A DNA stretch of 64,000 bases, taken from NCBI RefSeq assembly GCF_004122165.1, contig NZ_SBKO01000002.1, forward strand, positions 496,001 to 560,000. Direction: 5' to 3'. Every line of letters begins with the position of its first letter. The stretch's first letter is position 1. The notes beneath the pieces are model-generated. The model saw only the letters and a list, made by a program, of their open reading frames with translations. It had not been told where the DNA came from and made no database searches. Shown here in pieces: positions 6,918-14,683 of the stretch. A program made the translations under genes and the position numbers. This stretch comes from Flavobacterium amnicola (GTDB lineage: Bacteria; Bacteroidota; Bacteroidia; Flavobacteriales; Flavobacteriaceae).

Positions 6918-9401
6918 ATGGCCAAATCGAAAAAGAAAGAAACTAGTGCTTTAGAACCAGAGGAAACAAGTGTTTTAAACCGTTTTACGCCTAGTCGCCA
7001 ACATAAAATTACCTTAGGAATATTATTGGTTTTGCTAGCTATAGCATTGGCCGTTTCCTTTGCCTCGTATTTTGTTAACGGAAAAGTAGATCAAAGTGAA
7101 ATCAACGATTTTACCAATCGAAATTCGGAAGTACAAAACTGGTTAGGAAAATTTGGTGCCTTTCTATCCGATTTCTTTATTTACAAAGGTTTCGGAGTCG
7201 CTTCTTTCCTATTTGTGCGCTTGCTTTTCTTAACAGGAGCCTATCTAGTGTTAGACATGGCGGTTTCAAAACTGAAGAAAACTTGGTTTTGGGACATCTT
7301 TGCCATTATCATTCTTTCAATCTTATTCGGTTTTTTCAGTCAGTCACTTCCTGAACTCGGCGGGATTATCGGTTATGAAATGAATTTATTTTCCCAAGAT
7401 TATATCGGAAAAACAGGGACTTTATTAGCCTTGATTTTCGGAGTAGTCATTTATCTTATTTTCAAGATCAAGGTATCTCCTGATAAGATTAAAAGTGCTT
7501 TTGAATCGACCAAAAAAGAAATTAACGACGATTTAAAAACACCTATAACCACTGCAACGGCTTACAATTTGGAAGAATTTGCCGTAAATGATGATACCGA
7601 CATCGTTGAAGAAAATCCTGATTCTTTACTCACTACTCCAAATCGCAACGATTTTGAAGAAAACGAAGTAGAATTAGGAGAAATGACCTTAAAAACAACT
7701 CCTTCTCAGTTCGAAATCAATAAAGAAGCGTTAAAACCTACAATTGGAACAGCTTCCGAATTATCGTTAAACGTCACCAAACCCGTTGAAGAAGTGCCTC
7801 ATGCTTCGGATGAATTGGTCATTGAAAAAGTAGAAGAAGAAGATATTATTGAAGAAAATCTTGCTGCCAAATTGGTATCGCATTTCGGAGAGTTTGACCC
7901 TACGTTAGAATTATCCAACTATAAATTCCCAACCATCGATTTATTAAAAGATTATGGTTCTGGCGGAATTACTATCAATCAAGCGGAATTAGAAGAAAAT
8001 AAAAACCGAATTGTAGAAACCCTTCGCAACTATAAAATCGACATTGCTCAAATTAAAGCTACGGTTGGACCTTCGGTAACACTATACGAAATCGTTCCGG
8101 AAGCGGGTGTGCGTATTTCCAAAATTAAAAGTTTGGAAGACGATATTGCTTTATCACTTTCGGCATTAGGAATTCGTATCATTGCACCAATGCCAGGTAA
8201 AGGAACCATTGGTATTGAAGTTCCGAACAAGAACCCAACCATGGTGCCGATGAAAGGGGTTATTGCTTCCGCAAAATTCCAAGAAGCGGAAATGGAATTG
8301 CCGATTGCTTTAGGAAAAACAATTTCCAACGAAACATTCGTAGTCGATTTGGCCAAAATGCCACACTTATTGATGGCAGGTGCCACGGGACAAGGAAAAT
8401 CGGTGGGATTAAATGCCGTTTTGACATCATTACTGTACAAAAAACACCCAGCCGAAGTCAAATTTGTATTGGTCGATCCTAAGAAAGTAGAGCTAACACT
8501 TTTCAACAAAATAGAAAGACATTATTTGGCGAAACTTCCCGATACGGAAGATGCCATTATAACCGATAATTCAAAAGTAATTACCACATTGAATTCCCTT
8601 TGTGTGGAAATGGACAATCGTTATTCTTTACTGAAAGATGCGATGGTGCGTAACATCAAAGAATACAACGAAAAATTCAAACAACGCAAACTAAATCCGG
8701 AAAACGGACACCGTTTTTTACCGTATATCGTTTTGGTAGTCGATGAGTTCGCCGATTTAATTATGACCGCTGGTAAAGAAGTGGAAACCCCTATTGCCCG
8801 TTTAGCGCAGCTGGCTCGTGCCATTGGAATTCACTTGATCATTGCCACGCAACGACCTTCGGTAAACGTTATTACAGGGATGATTAAAGCCAATTTCCCA
8901 GCACGTATTGCCTTCAGAGTAACTTCCAAAATAGATTCAAGAACCATTTTAGATTCAGGAGGTGCCGATCAGTTGATTGGACGTGGTGACATGCTATTTT
9001 CAAACGGAAATGATTTGGTTCGTGTACAATGTGCTTTTGTCGATACGCCAGAAGTAGAAAAAATCACCGATTTTATTGGCTCACAGAAGGCCTACCCTAC
9101 TGCCTATTTACTTCCTGAGTTCATTGGAGAAGATAGTGGCATAAGTCTTGATATAGACATCTCCGAAAGAGATACTTTGTTTAGAGAAGCAGCCGAAGTA
9201 ATTGTTACGGCACAACAAGGTTCTGCCTCCTTAATTCAACGTAAATTGAAATTGGGATACAACAGAGCTGGTAGATTAATTGATCAATTGGAAGCCGCAG
9301 GAATTGTGGGCCCTTTTGAAGGAAGTAAAGCACGTTCGGTAAATATTCCCGACTTAGTCTCTTTGGAACAATTTTTTATGAACGAAAAAAACAACAGTTA
9401 A
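6918..9401 (+). CDS. ftsK: DNA translocase FtsK
   Basis: An 827-residue septum-located DNA motor that segregates chromosome termini during division. The ATG at 6918 (MAKSKKKET) is preferred over an in-frame TTG at 6894. Four or so membrane segments occupy about residues 30-190, followed by an acidic linker, then the RecA-like motor with Walker A GATGQGKS near 487 and Walker B VVDEFADL near 606. The C-terminal gamma winged-helix domain (about 755-827), which recognises polar DNA motifs, is intact. lolA starts 1 bp after the stop. Confidence 0.95.
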   Translation: MAKSKKKETSALEPEETSVLNRFTPSRQHKITLGILLVLLAIALAVSFASYFVNGKVDQSEINDFTNRNSEVQNWLGKFGAFLSDFFIYKGFGVASFLFVRLLFLTGAYLVLDMAVSKLKKTWFWDIFAIIILSILFGFFSQSLPELGGIIGYEMNLFSQDYIGKTGTLLALIFGVVIYLIFKIKVSPDKIKSAFESTKKEINDDLKTPITTATAYNLEEFAVNDDTDIVEENPDSLLTTPNRNDFEENEVELGEMTLKTTPSQFEINKEALKPTIGTASELSLNVTKPVEEVPHASDELVIEKVEEEDIIEENLAAKLVSHFGEFDPTLELSNYKFPTIDLLKDYGSGGITINQAELEENKNRIVETLRNYKIDIAQIKATVGPSVTLYEIVPEAGVRISKIKSLEDDIALSLSALGIRIIAPMPGKGTIGIEVPNKNPTMVPMKGVIASAKFQEAEMELPIALGKTISNETFVVDLAKMPHLLMAGATGQGKSVGLNAVLTSLLYKKHPAEVKFVLVDPKKVELTLFNKIERHYLAKLPDTEDAIITDNSKVITTLNSLCVEMDNRYSLLKDAMVRNIKEYNEKFKQRKLNPENGHRFLPYIVLVVDEFADLIMTAGKEVETPIARLAQLARAIGIHLIIATQRPSVNVITGMIKANFPARIAFRVTSKIDSRTILDSGGADQLIGRGDMLFSNGNDLVRVQCAFVDTPEVEKITDFIGSQKAYPTAYLLPEFIGEDSGISLDIDISERDTLFREAAEVIVTAQQGSASLIQRKLKLGYNRAGRLIDQLEAAGIVGPFEGSKARSVNIPDLVSLEQFFMNEKNNS

Positions 9402-9402
9402 A

Positions 9403-10041
9403 ATGAAGAAGATTATAAGTTTAATGTTGGTTGTGTTGACCATGTCAACCCAAGCCCAAAATGCCGAAAAAGCGAAAGGCTTATTAGATAAAGTAACGGC
9501 CAAAGTAAAAAGCTATAAAAACATCCAAATTGATTTTAAATACGCGTTGCAAAACACGAAAGAAAACATCAATCAGACCAATAAAGGAAATGTTACCCTA
9601 AACGGAAATCAATACATTTTAAATTTCTTAGGTGTAACGAAAATGTGCGACGGCGCTAAAGTATATACCATTTCCAAAGAAGACGAGGAAATCTCAATTG
9701 CTAAAATTGGAGGGGAAGACGATGCCGACACTCCTGCCAAAATGCTAACCTTCTTCAACAAAGGATTTAAATATGCTTGGGATATTACGCAAAACGTAGC
9801 CGGAAAAAAGATTCAATACGTAAAGCTAACCCCGATTAGTTCTAAAGACGATAGAAAACAAATTCTGGTAGGAATCAATACCGCTACCAACATGATTCAC
9901 AACACGATTACGGTGAATAAAAACGGAACAAGAGTGACTTTGACTGTTAATTCTTTGAAAACAAATGCGGCATTACCAAAAAATCACTTTACTTTTGTCA
10001 AATCAAAATACCCTAATTACTATATAAACAACCTGGATTAA
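9403..10041 (+). CDS. lolA: LolA-like outer-membrane lipoprotein carrier
   Basis: A 212-residue periplasmic protein with signal peptide MKKIISLMLVVLTMSTQAQ. The rest has the LolA/LolB-type beta-fold pattern, with segments NIQIDFKY and YILNFLGVTKMCDG. LolA carries lipoproteins from the inner to the outer membrane. The neighbours support an envelope role: it directly follows ftsK and precedes an LptF/LptG-type permease by 7 bp. LolA is diverse in Bacteroidota, so the carrier role is by family. Confidence 0.87.
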   Translation: MKKIISLMLVVLTMSTQAQNAEKAKGLLDKVTAKVKSYKNIQIDFKYALQNTKENINQTNKGNVTLNGNQYILNFLGVTKMCDGAKVYTISKEDEEISIAKIGGEDDADTPAKMLTFFNKGFKYAWDITQNVAGKKIQYVKLTPISSKDDRKQILVGINTATNMIHNTITVNKNGTRVTLTVNSLKTNAALPKNHFTFVKSKYPNYYINNLD

Positions 10042-10048
10042 CCAGCAA

Positions 10049-11497
10049 ATGAAAATCCTCGATAGATATTTATTAAAAACGTACTTGATTACATTTACCT
10101 CGGTATTTGTAATCTTGTTTTTTATATTCATATTACAAACCGTTTGGTTATTTATTTCGGAATTGGCCGGAAAAGACCTGGATATCTTTATGATTTTTAA
10201 GTTCTTAGCCTTTGCTTCACCAAAATTAGTGCCGATGGTACTTCCGTTAACCGTGCTACTCTCTTCTATTATGACTTTCGGTGATTTGGCCGAAAATTAT
10301 GAGTTTGCAGCCATGAAATCGGCAGGTGTTTCCTTTCAACGAACACTAAAAATGCTAATCATCTTTATCTTCGGATTGAGTATTTGTACTTTTTTCTTTG
10401 CCAATAACGTAATTCCTTTTGCCGAATATAAATTCATCAACTTCCGTAAAAATTTAGCCCAAGTGAAGCCTGCTATGGCCATCGCCGAAGGGCAGTTTAG
10501 CGATATCGGAAATATCAACATTAAAGTAGATAAAAAATCGGGTGAAAATGGAGAACATTTAACCGGTGTCACCATTCATAAAAAATCAAATCTGGGTGAA
10601 GGAGCCAAAACGGTCATCAAATCCAAAAGAGGAGAATTAATCAGTTCGGAAGATTCTAATTTATTGCAATTGGTTTTAATCGATGGCTACTACTACGAAG
10701 ACATTTCCCCGAAAGATTACAGAGCGCGTCAAAAGTTACCGTTTGCTAAAGTATTCTTTAAAAAGTACAACATCAATATCGATTTGTCTAAACTAAACAT
10801 GAATGATGGTTTAGATGATGAAATCAAGAATACCAATACCATGTTAAAGATTAGCGACTTGCGTTATTCGTTAGACTCCTTATCCAAAACCTATAAAAAA
10901 GACGTCAAATACTTTTCTGATTATACCTACAACAGATACGGTTTGACAAGTGACTACAATGTAGATACTACAAAAATTAAGAAACCCAAAGCACCCGATT
11001 TAATAAGCATTTTATCCTTAGATAGTCAGCAAAGAGTATTAGAGGTAGCACTAAGTGACGCCACGAGTATCAAGCAAAACTTTGACATTAGTGAGGTCGG
11101 ATTTCAAGCGCGACAAAAAGAGCTCAATAGTTTTGAGTATTCCATTTATGAAAAGTTCGTAATTGCTTACGGTTGTTTACTCATGTTTTTTATAGGCGCC
11201 CCTTTGGGAGCCATTATTAGAAAAGGAGGTTTGGGATTACCGATTGTTTTTGCCATGCTTATCTTTATTTTTTTCCATTTTGTGAATACCTTTGGTAAGA
11301 AATTCGCGCAAGAATCGGGAGTAACCCCACTTATAGGAGCCTTATTATCTTCCATTATACTAACGCCTTTAGCAATTTACTTGACGAAAAAAGCGATCAA
11401 TGATAATGGAGATGTGAACTTTGACTTTATTACGGAACCATTCCGAAAAATACTAGAATTTATACAACGCAACAAAACACAACAAAATGTCAACTGA
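10049..11497 (+). CDS. LptF/LptG-family permease
   Basis: A 482-residue inner-membrane protein with N-terminal segments at about 12-35, 57-77 and 99-119, a large periplasmic part, and three C-terminal segments (about 370-460), the topology of LptF/LptG subunits. These proteins form the LptB2FG exporter that extracts lipopolysaccharide from the inner membrane. The N-terminal LDRYLLKTYLITF is a typical family start. The gene overlaps ribB(A) by 11 bp, which points to translational coupling. Which of LptF or LptG it is cannot be decided. Confidence 0.9.
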   Translation: MKILDRYLLKTYLITFTSVFVILFFIFILQTVWLFISELAGKDLDIFMIFKFLAFASPKLVPMVLPLTVLLSSIMTFGDLAENYEFAAMKSAGVSFQRTLKMLIIFIFGLSICTFFFANNVIPFAEYKFINFRKNLAQVKPAMAIAEGQFSDIGNINIKVDKKSGENGEHLTGVTIHKKSNLGEGAKTVIKSKRGELISSEDSNLLQLVLIDGYYYEDISPKDYRARQKLPFAKVFFKKYNINIDLSKLNMNDGLDDEIKNTNTMLKISDLRYSLDSLSKTYKKDVKYFSDYTYNRYGLTSDYNVDTTKIKKPKAPDLISILSLDSQQRVLEVALSDATSIKQNFDISEVGFQARQKELNSFEYSIYEKFVIAYGCLLMFFIGAPLGAIIRKGGLGLPIVFAMLIFIFFHFVNTFGKKFAQESGVTPLIGALLSSIILTPLAIYLTKKAINDNGDVNFDFITEPFRKILEFIQRNKTQQNVN

Positions 11498-12620
11498 CAC
11501 CATTACTTTAAACACCATAGAAGAAGCCATTGAGGACATTCGTCAAGGCAAAGTCATCATCGTGGTGGATGATGAAGACCGAGAAAACGAAGGCGATTTC
11601 CTAGCGGCTGCCGAAAAGATAACACCAGAGATGGTCAATTTTATGGCTACTCACGGAAGAGGTTTAATTTGTACCCCACTGACCGAAAGTCGCTGTAAAG
11701 AATTGAGCTTACGTGCCATGGTTTCCAACAATACCGACCATATGGAAACGGCTTTTACCGTTTCAGTCGATTTGAAAGGTCACGGCGTAACAACCGGGAT
11801 TTCTGCTTCCGATAGAGCCAAGACCATTCAAGCCTTAGTCAATCCTGATACCAAACCCTTCGATTTAGCACGTCCGGGACATATTTTCCCTTTAATAGCC
11901 AAACAAGGCGGTGTTTTACGCCGTACGGGTCATACCGAAGCTGCAATTGATTTTGCTCGTTTAGCAGGCTTTAAATCGGCTGGAGTGATTGTGGAAATCA
12001 TGAACGAAGATGGCACCATGGCGCGCTTACCGCAATTGGCGGAAGTGGCTAAAAAGTTCGACTTGAAATTGGTTTCTATTGAAGCATTGGTTGCCTACCG
12101 TATGCAACACGACAGTTTGATTGTCAAAAAGGAGGATTTCGACATCGAAACCCGTTTTGGTACCTTCCGTATGCGTGCGTACGAGCAAACAACGAACAAA
12201 CAAATCCATATTGCCTTAACCAAAGGAACTTGGAACTCGGGAGAACCGGTTTTAACCCGAATCAATTCTTCTCAAGTAAACAACGACCTTTTAGGCACCT
12301 TAACCAACAATGCCGACAAACAGTTGGACGATATGTTCAAAGTGATTAACGAACAAGGGCAAGGCGCGGTGATTTTCGTGAACCAAGACATGCAATCGGT
12401 GAGTTTGTTGAATCGTATATCCGAATTGAAAGAATTACAGCAACAAGGCGAAATGAAAGCCCCAAAAATTGTGATTGATAGCAAAGACTACGGTATTGGC
12501 GCGCAAATCTTACACGATTTAGACATTTCTAAGATCCGTTTGGTATCGAATACGGAAGTCGGAAAACGTGTGGGAATGATAGGTTACGGCCTAGAAATAG
12601 TAGAATACGTCAACTACTAA
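11487..12620 (+). CDS. ribB: 3,4-dihydroxy-2-butanone-4-phosphate synthase with degenerate GTP cyclohydrolase II domain (RibBA-type)
   Basis: A 377-residue riboflavin-pathway protein. The N-terminal half (about 1-205) is an intact DHBP synthase: DDEDRENEGD at 28-37, GRGLIC near 57 and RRTGHTEA at 145-152 carry the metal and catalytic residues. The C-terminal half (about 215-377) is recognisable as GTP cyclohydrolase II from FGTFRMRAY, DYGIGAQIL and SNTEVGK, but the zinc site is lost. The usual HSEC is NSSQ (260-263), the CDCG region is NNAD (274-277), and the EGRGIGL active-site loop is missing. Only the RibB reaction (ribulose 5-phosphate to DHBP and formate) is supported. A separate RibA is expected elsewhere. 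Confidence 0.9.
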   Translation: MSTDTITLNTIEEAIEDIRQGKVIIVVDDEDRENEGDFLAAAEKITPEMVNFMATHGRGLICTPLTESRCKELSLRAMVSNNTDHMETAFTVSVDLKGHGVTTGISASDRAKTIQALVNPDTKPFDLARPGHIFPLIAKQGGVLRRTGHTEAAIDFARLAGFKSAGVIVEIMNEDGTMARLPQLAEVAKKFDLKLVSIEALVAYRMQHDSLIVKKEDFDIETRFGTFRMRAYEQTTNKQIHIALTKGTWNSGEPVLTRINSSQVNNDLLGTLTNNADKQLDDMFKVINEQGQGAVIFVNQDMQSVSLLNRISELKELQQQGEMKAPKIVIDSKDYGIGAQILHDLDISKIRLVSNTEVGKRVGMIGYGLEIVEYVNY

Positions 12621-12692
12621 TAAAAAATACGCTTTGTAAATTCAACGAAATGAAATAGTTAAAAAATATTTCTATTATTTCTTTTCAAAACA

Positions 12693-12723
12693 TTTGCAGA
12701 AACGAAAAACAGTGCTATATTTG
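12693..12723 (+). promoter_or_regulatory. tRNA-Ser promoter
   Basis: TTTG (12693-12696), 19 bp, TATATTTG (12716-12723) is a near-ideal Bacteroidota promoter. The predicted transcript would start about 27 nt before the tRNA. Confidence 0.8.
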
Positions 12724-12756
12724 CACTCGCAATCAGAAATGATAGCATCACTCACT

Positions 12757-12841
12757 GGAGAAATGGCAGAGTGGTCGAATGCGGCAGTCTTGAAAACTGT
12801 TGACTGTAACAGGTCCGGGGGTTCGAATCCCTCTTTCTCCG
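12757..12841 (+). tRNA. tRNA-Ser (UGA anticodon)
   Basis: GGAGAAA at 12757-12763 pairs with TTTCTCC at 12834-12840, followed by discriminator G. The anticodon loop CTTGAAA gives UGA (serine). A variable arm follows, as expected for tRNA-Ser, and the T-loop GTTCGAATC is standard. CCA is not encoded. A strong promoter precedes it and a terminator begins 7 bp after it. It marks the left edge of the repeat array and restriction-modification region; no second copy of its 3' end was found. Confidence 0.97.
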
Positions 12842-13019
12842 CAAAAGAAACCCGAAACGAAAGTTTCGGGTTTTTTGTTTTCAGACTGGTGGCTTCGAGA
12901 GCCTCAGCCACCGAAGAACAAGCACCACCACAGAGACTGGTGACTGAGGTTCTCGAAGTCTAAGCCGCAGGGTTTCTTTTGCAGGTTCACCCCTTCTGGG
13001 ATCAACGTAGTTAATCCCT
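12841..13019. repeat. Tandem repeat unit 1 downstream of tRNA-Ser
   Basis: This 179-bp unit begins at the last base of the tRNA and includes the tRNA terminator, a family B palindrome (12888-12912), a CACCACCA tract and a second palindrome (12939-12960). It is nearly identical to 13068-13249, offset by 227 bp. The second copy has one extra CCA triplet and a few substitutions. Confidence 0.9.
12848..12876 (+). terminator. tRNA-Ser terminator
   Basis: 11-bp stem AAACCCGAAAC / GTTTCGGGTTT with a GAAA tetraloop and six T residues. Confidence 0.92.
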
Positions 13020-13067
13020 CAAAAAAATACCTGAAGCCCACTGGGCTTCCTCCTCTTAATCTCAAAT

Positions 13068-13249
13068 GCAAAAGAAACCCGAAACGAAAGTTTCGGGTTT
13101 TTTGTTTTCAGACTGGTGGCTTCGAGAACCTCAGCCACCGAAGAACAAGCACCACCACCACAGAGACTGGTGACTGAGGTTCTCGAAGTCTAAGCCGTAG
13201 GGTTTCTTTTGCAGGTTCACTCCCTCTGGGATCAACGAAGTTAATCCCT
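13068..13249. repeat. Tandem repeat unit 2 (copy of 12841-13019)
   Basis: A 182-bp near copy of unit 1 that carries a second complete copy of the tRNA terminator and of both family B palindromes, but no tRNA. The duplication therefore started at or just after the tRNA 3' end. Confidence 0.9.
13075..13103 (+). terminator. Duplicated copy of the tRNA-Ser terminator
   Basis: Same 11-bp stem, GAAA loop and T-run as at 12848-12876, carried along by the tandem duplication. No gene lies between the two terminators. Confidence 0.8.
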
Positions 13250-13279
13250 ACACCCGTCATTGCAGGCTCCATTCATTCT

Positions 13280-13435
13280 GTCATTGCGAGGAGGTACGAC
13301 GAAACAATCTCAACAAACTGACGATAAATAATCTTAGGATGAGATTGCTTCGTACCTCGCAATGACGGTAAGTGAAAGTTTTGCTTTGTTACGGTGGCTT
13401 CGAGAACCTCAGCCACCGGTTAGTTGTTGCCTGAG
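13280..13435. repeat. Second duplication, unit a (family A inverted pair plus family B palindrome)
   Basis: This 156-bp unit contains a family A element (13280-13311), a 29-nt spacer and its inverted partner (13341-13367), which together can form a long hairpin, then a family B palindrome at 13393-13417. It recurs at 13491-13646 with the same length. Confidence 0.88.
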
Positions 13436-13490
13436 GTGTCACACTTAGCACGAGGACTGAGGCACTCGAAGTCCGAAGTCCGAAGCCAAC

Positions 13491-13646
13491 GTCATTGCGA
13501 AGAGGAACGACGAAGCAATCTCACCAAACTGACGATAAATAATCTTAGGATAAGATTGCTTCGTACCTCGCAATGACGGTAGGTGAAAGTTTTCCTATGT
13601 TACGGTGGCTTCGAGAGCCTCAGCCACCGGTTAGTTGTTGCCTGAG
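13491..13646. repeat. Second duplication, unit b
   Basis: A 156-bp copy of 13280-13435, offset by 211 bp. The family A arms are 13491-13522 and 13553-13577; the family B palindrome is 13604-13628. Differences from unit a are scattered substitutions, some of them in pairing arms. Confidence 0.88.
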
Positions 13647-13714
13647 CACTCACAGGGAGCACGGAGACTGAGGTCGGTGGCTGAGGCTCCCGAAGTCCGA
13701 AGTCTGAAGCCAAC

Positions 13715-13742
13715 GTCATTGCGAGCGAAGCGAAGCAATCTC
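13715..13742. repeat. Family A repeat, single copy
   Basis: GTCATTGCGAGCGAAGCG...CAATCTC without an inverted partner. Confidence 0.75.
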
Positions 13743-13904
13743 ACCAAGCATACTTATGACTGGTGACTAAAGTGTCACACTGAGCACGGAGACTGAGGCT
13801 GGTCAGTGAGGTTCTCGAAGCCGAATTGCCCTCGATGATGGCTGAGGCCCTCGAAGCCGAAGTCCGAATTGCCCTCGATGATGGCTGAGGCTCTCGAAGC
13901 CAAC

Positions 13905-13936
13905 GTCATTGCGAGGAGGAACGACGAAGCAATCTC
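13905..13936. repeat. Family A repeat, single copy
   Basis: GTCATTGCGAGGAGG...GAAGCAATCTC, the last element before the unknown gene at the end of the restriction operon. Confidence 0.75.
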
Positions 13937-14023
13937 ATGAAGCAACCCAACACCTGCCACCGCAACGAACACTACGACAACCACGGGAAGAAAAAAGCTA
14001 AAACGTAACGCGTATTATATTTT

Positions 14024-14674
14024 TTATTTTTTAAATCCCTCATTCCAAAAAAACATATCTACTATTTTAAAAGTTGGATAATATATATCCATTTCTTTTA
14101 AATAATAACTTTGTAATTCTTTAATTTTCGATTCATTAGTTTGAATAAAATCAAATAAAAATTCTAATGACCTGTATTCAAATTTTGTTGCACTAATATT
14201 TTTTAATTTTACACCATCATTAAAATATCGATCAAAAGCAGGACTACATCCTAAAGTTCCCAATATTATTTTAGACAACAAAGTATCTGTGGGCGGTTTT
14301 TTTTCAAAAGTGTTTCTTTTAGTTTGATAATTAAACTGATTGTAATGATGAAACAAATCATTTTTAAGTTTAATTATTTTATCTATACTATCTTTTGAAA
14401 CTTCAAAATCAACTTTACATCGTAAGTCTTTATGATACGTTTTGATGATTTCAATTGCACCAACATGGATTTTATAATCCTTTTGAAGTAAACCCGTTGA
14501 ACCTCGATACATGCCCCAACTTGCCAAATAAAAGCCAAGATGCAATGCTAAATAATCATTGTCATTTGAAACATCTTCAAATGCTTGGTAACAATGTTTC
14601 CAAGATTCATATCGATTAAAAGTATCTTGTTTCAAGAAATTTTGAAACTCAATTATTTTTCTACTTTCAAACAT
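14024..14674 (-). CDS. Uncharacterised protein downstream of hsdR
   Basis: I do not recognise this 216-residue protein. It has no signal peptide or membrane segment and is rich in Lys, Asp, Phe and Tyr. Visible features are an ASWGMYRGS segment near residue 50, a DLFHHYNQF segment near residue 110, and a C-terminal aromatic cluster (YYPTFKIVDMFFW). The gene starts 9 bp after the hsdR stop and reads in the same direction, so it is probably the last gene of the type I restriction operon. It could be an accessory defence protein, but that is inference from position. Base composition is very AT-rich, like the other accessory genes here. Confidence 0.7.
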   Translation of the reverse strand: MFESRKIIEFQNFLKQDTFNRYESWKHCYQAFEDVSNDNDYLALHLGFYLASWGMYRGSTGLLQKDYKIHVGAIEIIKTYHKDLRCKVDFEVSKDSIDKIIKLKNDLFHHYNQFNYQTKRNTFEKKPPTDTLLSKIILGTLGCSPAFDRYFNDGVKLKNISATKFEYRSLEFLFDFIQTNESKIKELQSYYLKEMDIYYPTFKIVDMFFWNEGFKK

Positions 14675-14683
14675 AATAATTAA

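Larger units (their letters stand above)
12842..14023. other. 1.2-kb gene-free repeat region between tRNA-Ser and the restriction operon
   Basis: No credible protein gene is present. The region consists of two nested duplications (12841-13249 and 13280-13646), family A repeats (GTCATTGCGAG...CAATCTC) in direct and inverted orientation, and family B palindromes (GGTGGCT...AGCCACC and GAAGTCCGAAG strings). A short hairpin GAAGCCC/GGGCTTC lies at 13033-13049. The pair of 34-bp near-identical repeats at about 13820-13905 (GAATTGCCCTCGATGATGG...) shows further local duplication. Open frames here only translate the repeats. Confidence 0.85.

Noticed and set aside
12675..12963. Open frames on both strands across tRNA-Ser and its terminator (78 and 89 codons)
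   Set aside because: They are translations of the tRNA itself, a familiar artefact, and extend into repeats.
12841..13936. CRISPR array
   Set aside because: Repeats are palindromic, of mixed families and irregular spacing, spacers are not unique, and no cas gene is present.
13775..13984. 69-codon frame on the minus strand
   Set aside because: It only translates family A and B repeats (for example FLLAMT); no ribosome site or homology-like pattern.
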